Shown piece after piece: positions 1 through 11,170 of a stretch of DNA of 64,000 nt. Source of the stretch: Uranotaenia lowii (Eukaryota > Arthropoda > Insecta > Diptera > Culicidae); assembly GCF_029784155.1 (NCBI RefSeq), contig NC_073693.1, forward strand, positions 288,458,875-288,522,874. The letters run 5' to 3'. The translations under genes and the position numbers were made by a program. Numbering within the stretch: the stretch's first letter is position 1; each line of letters opens with the position of its first letter. The notes under the pieces are model-generated. The model was given only the letters and a program-made list of their open reading frames with translations, was not told the origin of the DNA and did not search any database.

Positions 1-660
1 AACCACAATACTGGGTATTGGGTGAAAGGGCTGTACAGTCGAAAATTGTTGTCCGACGCCATCATGAAAGCCAAGATGGCGGCTGGCGCTCAACTTCAAA
101 ATACTATAAATGAATGATAATCGCATAAAACCCCCACAATATGGGTATTACTTCAAAGCGATCAACGAGGATTTCAAGATGGTGTATGATAGCAATATTC
201 GACTTCTACTCGTTAAGCCCTTTCACCCAATACCAATTTTCGTTTCATGTCATTTTAAGTCATTTACTACATTTTAAAGTTTAGCGGAAGCCGCCATCTT
301 GGATTTCAAGATGGCGTCAGATAGCGAAATTCTACTTCTACCGGTTGATCTCTTTCAACTTATACCCCTATAATATGGGTTTTATGCGATTTTCAGTCAT
401 TTACAGTATTTTCAAGTTGAGTGGTAGCCGCCATCTTGGATTTAAGATGGCGACGGGCCACGAAAATTGACTTCTACTCGTTAATCACTTTCACCTAATA
501 ACCATATTGTGAAGGTATCACGATATTTTCAGTAATTTACAGTTTTGAAAATAAAAACGGAAGCTGCCACCTTGAATTAATGATGGCGTCAAGCAACAAT
601 TTTTCCCTACTATTTGGGCCCTTTCACTCAATACTCATATTGTAAAGATATTCATACCAC
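1..660. repeat. Tandem repeat, about 138-bp unit with palindromic GCCATCTTG core
   Basis: Three successive units on the plus strand are centred near 290, 428 and 566, with a more divergent and partly inverted unit at 1-200. Each unit carries a core in which GCCGCCATCTTGG is followed by a short spacer and its complement CAAGATGGCG, so the core can fold. The rest of the unit contains a CTTTCACCCAATA block and a TTTTCAGTCATTTACAG block. The third plus-strand unit is more diverged. A further single unit lies at 53205-53395. The window starts inside the array, so its full length is unknown. No coding potential. Confidence 0.75.
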
Positions 661-949
661 TTTCGGTGATTTCAAGTTTTCAAAGATGTATTTTTTTAAT
701 TTTAACTCAAAACCAACACGCATAACTTACCAAAAATGTGTAAACATGGGAATTCCATTTCAAATATGTGCTATCTAACCTGAGCGTGTCCTGTTTTGAC
801 ATCTTAATCGAGAACTGTCAATAAGTTTTATGGCGGTTTAATAATCATGCACTCAGTGCTATTTTAGAACATGCAAAAGAAAGCTTGGAGCAAACTTCTA
901 AGTTTGTGTTTTATTAAAGTTTAATCAGAGCATTCATAACTCTTTCAGA

Positions 950-1150
950 ATAACTAAAATAGTATGTTTAATAAAAGTTTTATTAGCGCTTTCAGAACCA
1001 TCTGAAAACATATGGTCGAAAAAAAATCTAAGCATTCTGCATGACCATAATAAAACCGTCATAAAACGAGCTGCTCAAAAAAATGCCATAATTAAACCAT
1101 TATAAAACTTCCTAATGCTAGTTGGCTTAATCTGTGTTACTTGGGCAGGC
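950..1150 (-). repeat. Dispersed repeat, inverted partner of 30640-30830
   Basis: The stretch containing CTAATGCTAGTTGGCTTAAT and, upstream, ATAAAACGAGCTG and AACTAAAATAGTATG reads as the reverse complement of 30640-30830 with moderate divergence. The shared end near 1150 carries TTACTTGGG, which resembles the terminus of a small DNA element. No open frame is supported. Confidence 0.6.
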
Positions 1151-1891
1151 ACTATCAGAGCAAATTCTAATATTGTCAATGAAAAAGTAAAAGAATAGAT
1201 GAAAAAGAAATACACGAAAAAAAATTTCTCCAAGGCAGATCAGCAGCGTTAAAATCTTATCTAACAATTGAAAAAAAATGTGATTTTTTTTTTCACTAAA
1301 ACAAGTTTAAAACAGTGTTCTGAATATCACTCATTTTCAATGAATGTTTCTGATTGCACTTCGCACCTGAACGTACAGCGGTCGGGTTTCGTTATTGATT
1401 GCTACTGGACCTACCCGATCATCGATCGTTCAATTCATCGCTAAAATACAGATCACCTCGCACGATGCTTGCTGTCAAAACAGTGCAGCACCATTATCAA
1501 ATTGGAATATCACCAATGCGCAATGCATATGGCGAATCTTGTTGGTCTTCGATCAGGAGTGAATGGATCAGGCAGTGAGTGAATGATACATGAAGCCGAT
1601 CATTAGCGTATTTTGTTTGATTTGATATAAAGCAAATTAATAAATTTATTTGTTGTTATAACGTTTTTTAACATCAGTATGATCAAAATCAAATTGCAGT
1701 TGTGTTTGTGAGGGAAAGATGTTCACTTTCGCCGTGTTTTTCAATTTTTACAAGTTCTCTTATTAAAATGTCGTACGTCACGTTAAAACTACTGAGAATT
1801 TATGGTGTCCCGCACAACTGTTTGATTTTTCTCGTCCTGCAAAAAATAATTTTGAATTTCATATAATTCAGGCAGATACTGAGTGAGCTAC
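1151..1891. other. Gene-free stretch before the LTR element
   Basis: No supported gene. The part at about 1320-1600 is less AT-rich than its surroundings but has no long open frame. The last five bases, GCTAC, are the left copy of the target duplication of the LTR element. Confidence 0.5.
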
Positions 1892-2211
1892 TGTGTGGTG
1901 CACGAATATGTTATAGCCACATTGTATATAGATTACGCACTGTGTTGAACGTCTCCCATTTGTACGAGGCACGAGAAGACTTGAGAGAGCTTGTGACTGT
2001 GGGAGACACGATTGTATCATCGTCGTGTAGTATATAGATATCATCCACTGGGTGATGTCACGCACACTATATTCCGTCAGGCTCACGTACATCTATGGCA
2101 ACGGTTCAATACTCATTCGCACGCCAGCATTCGGCCGGCTAAGTTGCTTTGTGCATTGCGCTTGGTCCTCGTGCTAAGGATGATTCCCTCGTAGCGATTT
2201 GAAGTTGCACA
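1892..2211 (+). repeat. 5' LTR of the non-autonomous element
   Basis: 320 bp, bounded by TG and CA, and matching 7439-7758 at all but one base. It contains TATATAG motifs at about 1926 and 2031 that could serve as core promoter elements; this is inference. Its 3' part carries GCTAAGGATGATTCCC, which pairs with the leader downstream. Confidence 0.92.
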
Positions 2212-2281
2212 TTTGGCGACCGTGACAGGACCATTTTTCACAATTCAACAAAGAAAAGGGAATCATCCTTACACGAAGGAC
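2165..2281 (+). promoter_or_regulatory. Predicted stem enclosing the primer-binding site
   Basis: The 3' end of the LTR (2165-2189) and the leader (2257-2281) are complementary over about 25 bases, with a perfect AGGGAATCATCCTTA core. The primer site sits in the loop between them. In the genomic RNA this would give a U5-leader stem like that known from retroviruses. The pairing is visible in the sequence; the role is inference. Confidence 0.6.
2214..2231 (+). promoter_or_regulatory. Primer-binding site (tRNA-Arg type)
   Basis: TGGCGACCGTGACAGGAC lies two bases after the 5' LTR. The TGGCGACCGTGAC core is the site known from mdg1/412-type insect elements that prime with tRNA-Arg. The gypsy element at 28016 in this window uses the same core. 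Confidence 0.8.
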
Positions 2282-2374
2282 TGTTGTAAACAAGTAGTGT
2301 GACGGCAAACGAAACCGGAAACGCGTTCATCGGAACTTTGTAAGTATAATCAAATCATAGGCTCAGTAAAGAAG

Positions 2375-2700
2375 TCCGGGAGTCCGCTGGGGCAAAAGTT
2401 TGATCAAACAAGCGCGTTGAGAGTCCGCTTGTCAAACTTCAGTAAATGGCGCGCTGAGAGTCCGCCGAAGCAAAAGTGTGTGAAAACAAGCGCGTTGGGA
2501 GTCCGCTTGTCGAACTTAGAAAAATGGCGCGCTGAGAGTCCGCCGAAGCAAAAGTGTGTGAAAACAAGCGCGTTGGGAGTCCGCTTGTCGAACTTAGAGA
2601 AATGGAGAGCTGAGAGTCGGCCGAGGCAAAAAAAAATCGGAGTAATAAGCACGCTGAGAGTCCGCTTGCTAATTTTAGAGTAAAAGGGCACTGGCAGTCC
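2375..2700 (+). repeat. 78-bp tandem repeats inside the LTR element
   Basis: CAAGCGCGTTG or a variant recurs at 2409, 2487 and 2565, with a weaker unit at about 2645, giving a 78-bp period. Each unit holds two half-copies of a GAGAGTCCGC motif (CGCTTGTC and CGCCGAAGC versions). Decayed copies of the motif continue to about 3160. The unit is 26 codons long and lacks stops in several frames, so the open frames here on both strands are by-products and not genes. Confidence 0.85.
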
Positions 2701-4999
2701 ACCGAGACAGAAGAGGAAAAACAAGTACCCTAAGTCTAAAAAGTACTTATGGCCTAGACGAAATGCCTCTTAAAGAAAAGCCAAGTTCTTTGGAAGACAG
2801 ATTGTCAATCAGGAGTGTGCTGAGAGTTCGCAATGAAAAACTAAGATAGGAAAATGCTTTGAAATAACCGAAGAAAGAAACAGGGAAAACGTGGCGAGAA
2901 TAAGCTAAAATCTGCGATAGAGTATGTGTATGAAGCACATTTGAAAATGAAAAGTCAAAAAAATTATGTATGAACAATCCAATAGGATGAAAATTCCTGA
3001 AAAAAAGAGAAGTCAAATTGAGATTCAATTTCCTTGTAAAAAAGCGTGCTCGTAGTCTGCCGAAATTAAAGCTAAAATAATCATGCGCGCAGAGTCCAGA
3101 GATAAGCTTGGTGAAAGTTCTCTGATAAAAAAAAAACAAGAACAGGCCTAAGAAAAGTGTGGTGAAGGTTCACGAAAAAAAAAAGAAAGATATAAAAAGA
3201 GAAAGAAGGAAAATTGGAAAAGGAAGAGAAAGATACAGTGCATTGAAGCTTACATAGAAATGGAAAATAAATGTCTCACTATCAACATGCTGGTAGACAG
3301 GAATAGATAGAGTTCGGCTAAAAGAAAAATTAAGAGGATAATTTCCCTTGTGTGTTGAAATTAATTTAAAGAGAATTTGTATTAACAAAATTTATTTGAA
3401 TCCAAAAAAAGGATTAAAAAAAAAAAAGTTAAACTTATGATGTTGTAGCAGAGATTTATTAACAAGAATATAAGATAGTTATACAAGTTATGCAAAAAAA
3501 AAGATGTCGATTAAAAACGAAATTTATACGAAGGATGAGAATAGCCAAGGGGTGAAGACACTTCTAATTCAATTTTTTTATTAAGGGAAACTTTATCGCG
3601 GTTCACAAAAGTCAGTGAAGAGATCCAGATACAAACAACGAGTTGGAGGTAACTTGTCTGTGGTATAAACGTTTAGTACCATTTTAACGGTCAATAAATA
3701 CACGAATTAATAAAATAAACTGAGATAAAAAAAATTCTATGCTTGACTGCAGCATTGTAAGCTCAATACTAAGGAAAACATTTTAGAAAATTCGGTTCAA
3801 AAGAGCATGAAACAGAACTATTCCGTATACTGCATGTTATGGAAAAGAAATAGAAGAGAGATTGATGTTTAAGAAAAGAAGCCCATTTATTTGAGTTTAC
3901 GGAGCTTTTAATCGTTGCAAAGAAGGTTAAACTATCATCACAACCACGAACAATTAATTGGAACTACTTCAAATCATACTTCAATTTAGAGAAGATATTT
4001 AAGTAGATAAAACAAAAAAATTAAAAAAAAAAAGTATACTTAAAAATTTGCTCATATGTTCTCTGCGAATGACCCACTGTTCAGTCAAACGGTATTGACA
4101 TTGACTGGGTGAGAAGAGAGAACGGTGGGAAAACAGCATACTTATGGTTGTATGTGTAGATCACAAGAGCACTCTTCCTTTGTTTTGCTTGTTCGACATT
4201 TTTCGCGCAGATTTGGTTACGCATTCAAGCAGAAATCACCGGCAAACATTCCAACACAATCATCGGTTTGGAATTGCTTCACACTCACAAGCAATGCTAG
4301 CTGCTTATCAATAAGTTCCAGAACGAATGGTCCAACGTCTAACATTCACTTCACTTAGAACGGTGGCTTTCAAGGAAAGAAGGAATTGGATAGATGTAAA
4401 ATGTCATGCAAATAATCCGTAAAACTCGACAATCAATCTCGGATCAATGAAAAAAATGGTTGAAACTTTTGCTTCATATTATTGATATGCTCTTCGGAAT
4501 GGAACATTACACTAAAGAAAAGGGAATCGCAAGGCTGCAAGACAAGAAAATTTGCTGATCTTAACTTAATTTCGAAAAAGTTGCTTTGATTTACCAAGTC
4601 TCAAAAAAGAGTATAAGCGAAGTCGTGTTTTCTGAAGCGCTAGCGAAAACGAGAGCTTTAAGCTTACTCGTATGACCTGTTGATTGGAAAAAGTGGAGAC
4701 CTCATTTAGGGAGCGAAAAAAGCTCGTGAGATCGCGAGATGCGTTGATTTTTTTCTACCTTTTCAATAGAGCTTCGCTTGTGCGTCGGCACTTTATAAAA
4801 GAAAGAGAGAGAGAGAAGTACTGAGCATTTTTTTTTTGCTCTTTCTTTCATGCATGCTAAGAACATGAAACAAAAAAGAGCCACTTCATAGAAACGAATC
4901 AATACATGTGTATGTACTTTTTGCTAATCCTCTCACTTTTCATACATGCGTAAAAAAGGAATCTACGCACACTATGGTGCGGTAAATTATGGTCTCGCG
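2701..4999. other. Non-coding interior of the LTR element, left part
   Basis: Purine-rich, A-rich sequence with decayed GAGAGTCC motifs at first (to about 3160), then AT-rich sequence. No retroviral domain can be read in any frame. The eight bases GTCTCGCG at 4992-4999 are the left target duplication of the inserted hAT element. Confidence 0.6.
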
Positions 5000-5437
5000 C
5001 AGAGATGCCAATGTGCCTGATTTTTCAGGCGTTGCCTGATTTTTTGAGGCTATGCCTGACAACCTGATAAGCCATTGAATTTCCCTGATTTTTGAAAATA
5101 TGCCTGATTTTGCCTGATTTTTTCAAATGTCAAGAAAAATGGGTAGTAAGTAACTGGAGTAGGTACCATAGATGAAGTGAAAAGTGAAAATGTGGCTGAA
5201 TCAAAGCAATCGATAGATTCCCGTTCATTCTGGGATTTAAATGGAATCTTTCGATGCTGGATGCAGTAATGCAGTACTCTCACAACAGTGAAAATGTGGA
5301 GCGATGACCAAAAAAAAAAAAGGTCATCACTTTGAGCGAAATTTCCGTTACTTTAACGAGCTTTAACGTACCCTGATTTTGCCTGATTTCTATTTCGCCA
5401 GTTCCCTGATTTTTGAAAAAAAATGTTGGCAACCCTG
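5000..5437. mobile_element. Non-autonomous hAT miniature element
   Basis: 438 bp starting CAGAGATGCCAATG and ending as the complement of CAGGGTTGCCAACAT, flanked by an exact 8-bp duplication GTCTCGCG (4992-4999 and 5438-5445). CAG termini with an 8-bp duplication are characteristic of hAT transposons. The interior repeats TGCCTGATTTTT many times on the plus strand. No transposase frame is present. It is nested in the LTR element, so it inserted later. A decayed relative lies at 47395-47515. Confidence 0.85.
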
Positions 5438-5445
5438 GTCTCGCG

Positions 5446-7424
5446 ACTCGGTTAAGCATGTGGGGATAGAAATATTTGGACACTAGCGCGTTGCGTCTCG
5501 CGGCATAACTATTCTTACTACAATTTCATGTGACTATGGAAGTTCCATGATGTTGCATTGTTGAAAACAAATTACAAGTAATAGCTACGTTCAATGATTT
5601 TAAATTACTTGCTACTATTTGGGATTTAATGGAGTCTAGTACCGACATCTGTAACAAAAAAGACGATGCTGATATTGAAACTTAAATGCAATTTATTTGA
5701 AAAACAATTGGAAAAAAGTTTTTGTTTGGGAAAATATGAGCGAAGTAAATCATTTACGATAGTATTAAAAAGTCAAAAAAAAGACCGAGAGAACTCTGTA
5801 TGATACCAATACGACCACAAAAATCTGGCTTGTTACTGTACCGCCATGTCTTGGCAACATTCAGTTTATTCGAAGACGCGACAGATGACATAGTTGTTTC
5901 CCCCTATCGGTGAAATAATGAAGAAGGCCCTTAAATTAATCCAGACTGAAGAATGTTTAAATATGACATAAAGGAAAGTATGTTACAAGAACGTAGCTGC
6001 AAGGTGGCATTATGTGTTAAAAAAATAACATTAAGTAGGATTAAATCCAAACACTAATTTGAAATCGAAATGCAGTGATAACCTTTCAATTGATGAAACT
6101 TAATTGACATGGAACCGACTTGCTAAGTAACATTCGGTACCTGGGATAGTAATATGATAATTTATAGCTTTCCATGCTTGACCCATGAAATGTTGTAATT
6201 TTGTAATAGTAATAGCTAAGATAAGCTTGTTTGACTTATTGTTATTTTAAAATTGTAATATGTAGAGAAACTATCTGCTAGTGATTGCACTGAGGAGTAT
6301 GATTGATCAAACTATCCTTGACTGAAAAAAAACCCTTTCGAAGAACACTATTCTAGCCAAGCTGTGACCATTTTAACTCCAGTAAGAAATATTGTTCATT
6401 ATATTAAAAGTCGGATTTCGGCGAGAGGTTATAAAATGCAAATGCACATAGATTCGAAATATTGCACAAATGTCGAAAACGCATAACATTAATAAAATGT
6501 TGTTCGATACATAAATTAGAGACTTCATTGCCCATAAAGTCGATATTCCTCATATTGATCCGCAACGGAACCCGAGTGGATTGAATCAGTTCGTTGAGCT
6601 ATCCGATAATGAAATCTGTATCCTTGCGGTTTACGATGATTTCACTCTTGTGAACTCGAATCTCACACAATGATTTGAAACAATAAAGCTGAACTGAAAA
6701 AAAAACAAACATTATCGAAAAATGAGTCAAAGAAGGAGTATTAAAAAAACTGTAGAAATCACTGAGAGTAAGAAGTAAAATTAAGATATTCTCCAATTTT
6801 ACTCATATCGTAGTCCTACTGAAAGAATCCGTAGACTAGGAATTAACAAGTGAATTCCGCAAATCTTAGGGTGCTGTTATACTCAGGCGATAAGCAGCGT
6901 TGATTTGCGACACGTTCACGCGACATTCTTGCTCTCATTTAATCTTTATGGAAAAGCGCAGACCTGTCATACTGAGCGCTTTGGAAAGCGCGACAAAGCT
7001 GATGCCAGGATGTTTTGTAGCGCGATAAATAGGAAATCCAATGAGAACATTGTGTGTCAAAGCGACGCTTGTCGCCTCAGCAGGAAATCAACCTTACAGT
7101 TTTACTGATTGGCGATGGGCGCACTCATTATCCCGGTATACAATTTCCCGTGTGTTAAACAGAGAAAGCAATAGACTTTACTCCAACATGACTCAGATAA
7201 GCTGTGATTCTTTTGGAAATCTGTAAAGAGTAAAGAGCAACTTACTAACTTCAAAGTAAAGAGCAGGTTTTATTCTTTTTAGCAGGCCCAAGGCTGTTTC
7301 GGAAAATGAAACAATGTCAATAATTAAGACCTTCTCCAGAATTGGTACGAAAAATTTTCTCAGTGTGCATGAAAGAGCGGTGGTAAATTTTATCTAGAGA
7401 CAAATTTATTTCTTTTCTTCAACC
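5446..7424. other. Non-coding interior of the LTR element, right part
   Basis: No domain or convincing open frame. It includes a possible small element near 6880-7090 and AT-rich sequence up to the purine tract. Confidence 0.5.
6880..7090. mobile_element. Possible miniature element with imperfect inverted ends
   Basis: CTCAGGCGATAAGC near 6883 and the complement of CTGAGGCGACAAGC near 7080 face each other about 200 bp apart, with a less AT-rich interior containing repeated AGCGC motifs. No clear target duplication was found, so the boundaries are approximate. Confidence 0.35.
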
Positions 7425-7438
7425 GAGAAGAGGGGAGA
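7425..7438 (+). promoter_or_regulatory. Polypurine tract
   Basis: GAGAAGAGGGGAGA directly abuts the 3' LTR, the expected place for the plus-strand primer of reverse transcription. Confidence 0.85.
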
Positions 7439-7758
7439 TGTGTGGTGCACGAATATGTTATAGCCACATTGTATATAGATTACGCACTGTGTTGAACGTC
7501 TCCCATTTGTACGAGGCACGAGAAGACTTGAGAGAGCTTGTGACTGTGGGAGACACGATTGTATCATCGTCGTGTAGTATATAGATATCATCCACTGGGT
7601 GATGTCACGCACACTATATTCCGTCAGGCTCACGTACATGTATGGCAACGGTTCAATACTCATTCGCACGCCAGCATTCGGCCGGCTAAGTTGCTTTGTG
7701 CATTGCGCTTGGTCCTCGTGCTAAGGATGATTCCCTCGTAGCGATTTGAAGTTGCACA
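7439..7758 (+). repeat. 3' LTR of the non-autonomous element
   Basis: 320-bp copy of the 5' LTR with one substitution at 7640. It is followed directly by the GCTAC target duplication. Confidence 0.92.
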
Positions 7759-8258
7759 GCTACATTCAGAATGGATCAGTTTGTATCTCACTCATCTCCG
7801 ATATGCGATGTTTGCTGAACCGATGATTCTGAATGATGCGACTCGGTTTGCATAGCTGATAGGAGCGCTGATCGAGATTGCATACCAGCCAGGCGAAGCA
7901 GTAGCGAGAGGCGCTATCACATTATACAATCGGAATGTTTCCAACAGGAAACGCATCCTGAGTGTTTGTTTTGATTGATTTTCGGACCATTGGTTTAAAA
8001 CACAGTTTTAATCTAAGGATTGAATAAAAAATTTCGTAACAAAAATTGTGTTTTCAATTTGAATTTTTTTGAATTGTGAAAAAATTCGTGCTTTTTTCTT
8101 CGATATCCGGGAAACCAGATAACCAGGACCAGTAAATTCCCAATGTTTTTCTTTGAAGAGTACCAGGCAAACAAAACCATGCAATTTGAAACACTTACTT
8201 TACAGGATATAATATTTTAATTGACAGCTACAAAAATTCGGAGCTTGATATTTAAATC

Positions 8259-8950
8259 TCGACGCAGTCCGTGGCGTAGAGGCTAGCCTACAAGTCTTCA
8301 AAGCCACCCAGCAAACATAAAATCGCATTAAAATGATAACTCAAGTCATAAAAAACGTTACTGCGAATCGTAATTCAACCTAACGCAAGTAAAAGGTCGT
8401 AAAAATCGTTATTTGAATTCGGATTAAATGGTTTAAATCGATATGATAAAAAAGTTCGCCATGTTTGCAGATTTCGAAGACGATTTCGTTACTTTTTATT
8501 CTCCCTCATGAGACAAGTGAGAAAACAGCTTTGTTGTTCTCTCTGCGACCATCAGTGCAACCAAATAGCTAAAAATCAGATGGTGCTTTTGCAAGAATTG
8601 CCCAATGACAGAGGCAACAAATATTGTCACTGGCAAAGGTTCGCATGCGTTGAGAGAAAAAACTTGTGCTCTCTTGCATTCTTTTAATATGTATGAATAT
8701 GGTGTCGGATATCGTCCAAATAGTATACTCTTACCGCTTTAGCCAGAAGTTGAAAGTATGCTTGTATATTGCTTCCACTTTGGTAGGTAAATGCTGTTTT
8801 TTCGAATTTCATACGATCATTCTATAATGTATATGAAACGTATAACAGAGTTGTAGAGAAGTATACCTACAAAAATGTTTGCTGGGCAACGGTCATGAGA
8901 TTGAAACTTGGTCTCGGTCTTAGTATCCTTCTGTGGGTTGATGGTTTTAG
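8259..8950 (+). mobile_element. tRNA-derived SINE split by a later insertion
   Basis: An A-box-like GTGGCGTAGAGGCTAGCC (8271-8288) lies left of the insertion. A B-box-like region, GGTCATGAGATTGAAAC, lies right of it at about 8891. Joined across the insert, the order matches the intact relative at 60190-60270, which has GTGGCCTAGAGG and then GGTCATGAGATCGAATC. The two parts are separated by the element at 8307-8886. Confidence 0.6.
8307..8886. mobile_element. Miniature element with CCCAGCAAACAT inverted ends
   Basis: About 580 bp starting CCCAGCAAACAT (8307) and ending ATGTTTGCTGGG (8886), an exact 12-bp inverted terminal repeat. It interrupts a SINE, which independently marks its ends. No clear target duplication could be assigned. 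No transposase frame. Confidence 0.7.
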
Positions 8951-10969
8951 CAATTGTAAGATGCTAGCCATCATATCTTCGAAAGATGTACGTTTAGAGT
9001 TAAGAAAAAGAATCTCTTCGAGTAAACATCAAGTTTCATCGAGATCCTGTATGTGCTTTGCTCGTTATTTATAAAATCTGCGCATGGAATTTCTTACTTT
9101 TATTTATCTGTTACTTATAGATTTATAACGAAACTAAATTTTTCAACCTATAGTTAGTCAGTATAAGCAATCTATGATGAATTGATCATGTTGTATTATA
9201 AATATGTAAGTGACCTTCAATAATGAACTTGTATACCCTTTTATTTTGATAACTGGAAGAATTTTAACTCGAACTTTGACTAAGGATTTGAATATGTCTT
9301 TTTATAAAATTTAATTGAATCATGAGCTATGTGTTGTATATATTCTCTTGAGTTCACAAGAACAAATTTTGGTTTTATTCGAAATTTTGGTTTTATTCGA
9401 AATTTTGATTCGTATTTGTTTTCTGCTTGATTTCAAATTTCTGACCTAGACGGTTAAAAATTTACTTTCAAGCACATTCCTTATTCAAAGTAAGAAACAT
9501 CATTTTCAGGTATTTATTAATGACTGAGCATTCATTTGTAATTTTGATTCTGCATTGTTTTGTATCAAAACAGTAATTTCTTTCGAGTTAGTGTGACGAT
9601 CCATAAGTAGGAAAATTATTTAGGAAAATAATTTCCTTATTTATCCTGCTTTTTTGGTATTGTTAATATTTCTAGCTGGATTCAAGTGTCGAAACCCTCT
9701 ACCCCTTCCCTAAGGACGGGCACAATTTCGACGGGTTCAACTGAACGATAGTTCCTACTGTTTAAGTTTATTTAAATTGGTATAACATACCAGAATTTTT
9801 TTTGGGAAAGGTTATATTCTAATATGTTATATGTAATGATATTCATGAAAAAAAAATCCTATTTTCTTACATTTCAACTGAATTAATCATTCTACATAAG
9901 CTTGGAATTTCATCGAAATAGGATTAAAGGCTCCTGAAAAATGGAAACCAAATTGAGCTCAGCAGTTCCTTTGATTCCATTCGTCGAAATCCACAGCTCG
10001 GCAAACAATTTGCAAAATTCCTAGGGTGTTGATCAAATGAAGTGATTAAATCATTCTGCGGAATATTCTCATCAGCAAAGGTCAAATAGCACAGTTGAAT
10101 GGAATGCCACTTTTCGTTTGCATGCTGAGCTACATAAAAGGTGAATGGGGGCTTCTGTTAAATTTTCAAGTACGAATAATTGGCTGAAACTTTCCGCCCT
10201 CAGTTCAGCTCAAGCAGCACCAATAGAGGCTTTCCATTTTCGGAGAAGGCGTTTAAAATAATGACATTCGGGCTCAAGTTACTAAATCAACAATGAAATT
10301 CAACCCCCAACTCCTTTTTTCGGGGGAAAATTTGAGCCTGGTGCCTATCCCCATGCACAAAGCCTTGTTTTCTCATTAATCTCAAACTCGTTTTCTTTCC
10401 GAGGCCTAAGCACCTTTAAATCCCCCTACTGACTACTTTAAACACTGGCTGAACAGGTGAATAATTTAAAGGGTAACTGGACCAGAACGTGATCAAACAT
10501 CCTAGATTGAATATTCAAGCTTGTTTACCTCTGGATGGTGGAATTTATGACGAATAAGTCTCGAAAAACAGGTCAACTCTGGACTACAACACCCTATACA
10601 TTGAAGTGAAGAAAAATTGTGAAAAAGGGGAAAAATGTAAACAATCCTTTTTTCTCAAGCGCGAACTCCGGCAGCAGTCAAATGAATGTCCTGGACTGTT
10701 CTGGTTAAACTTGACAGGGATGAAATAAAAAAAAATGCGAAAATTCACGAAGGGAATCGCGAAAAGTTCCCAAATTAAAAAAGTTTTCCTACAGGCCCGT
10801 AAATTTTGTTTTAATCAAATAAACCAAACATGGGTTACGACCAAAGTTGTGATGAATGGGAGGAACAAATCGGCAAGCATACATTCATTGTTAGATGAAA
10901 AAGTGCTAAATGACAGTAGCGTCAAAGAAACAGAATAGATATGTATGTCTTTCTTTTTATCCTCATTAG
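8951..10969. other. Gene-free stretch
   Basis: AT-rich DNA without a supported gene. The segment 9650-10700 is less AT-rich and repeat-poor but shows only short open frames and no recognisable domain. Confidence 0.5.
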
Positions 10970-11045
10970 GCAACCTGCGGTTCGCGAGCCGCATGCGGCT
11001 CTTTGATTGTATAGCTGCGGCTCTAAAGCTAACGGCACGTCATTT
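10970..11045 (+). mobile_element. hAT-like terminal fragment
   Basis: CAACCTGCGGTTCGCGAGCC followed by GCATGCGGCTCTTTG and a repeated TGCGGCTC resembles the subterminal region of hAT elements as I recall it. The terminal CAG and a partner end are not visible, so it is a fragment abutting the SINE. Confidence 0.4.
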
Positions 11046-11067
11046 TTCCATCTTTACTGCAATTTGT

Positions 11068-11170
11068 GCTTGTGATATAGCTCACTTGGCAAGTCAGTTG
11101 CTTCCTGAGCTGATGTCCGTGAGTTCGAGCCCAAGAGTAAACATCGAACACAGTTGTACCGGATGAGTTT
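11068..11170 (+). mobile_element. tRNA-derived SINE
   Basis: A box TAGCTCACTTGG (11078-11089) and B box AGTTCGAGCCC (11122-11132) have the spacing of a polymerase III promoter. The body continues to CAGTTGTACCGG. A minus-strand relative lies at 52440-52585. Just downstream, CCGGATGAGTTTTTCAATAA (11160-11179) is mirrored by an inverted copy near 11277-11298, suggesting a small foldback next to the SINE tail. Confidence 0.65.

Larger units (their letters stand above)
1892..7758 (+). mobile_element. Non-autonomous LTR retrotransposon (LARD-like), complete
   Basis: Two 320-bp direct repeats (1892-2211 and 7439-7758) start TGTGTGGTGC and end GTTGCACA, and differ by eye at one position (2093 C versus 7640 G). 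GCTAC at 1887-1891 and 7759-7763 forms a 5-bp target duplication. A primer site follows the left LTR and a purine tract precedes the right LTR. The internal 5.2 kb has no gag, protease, reverse transcriptase or integrase frame, so it must be mobilised in trans. The orientation is plus, from primer site to purine tract. The near-identical LTRs indicate a recent insertion. The 5-bp duplication fits BEL/Pao, but the primer site also occurs in mdg1/412-type gypsy elements, so the superfamily is unresolved. Confidence 0.9.

Noticed and set aside
2404..2724. Repetitive open frames of 87 to 106 codons on both strands
   Set aside because: The 78-bp repeat is a multiple of three and stop-free in several frames; no domain, and the frames end at the edges of the array.
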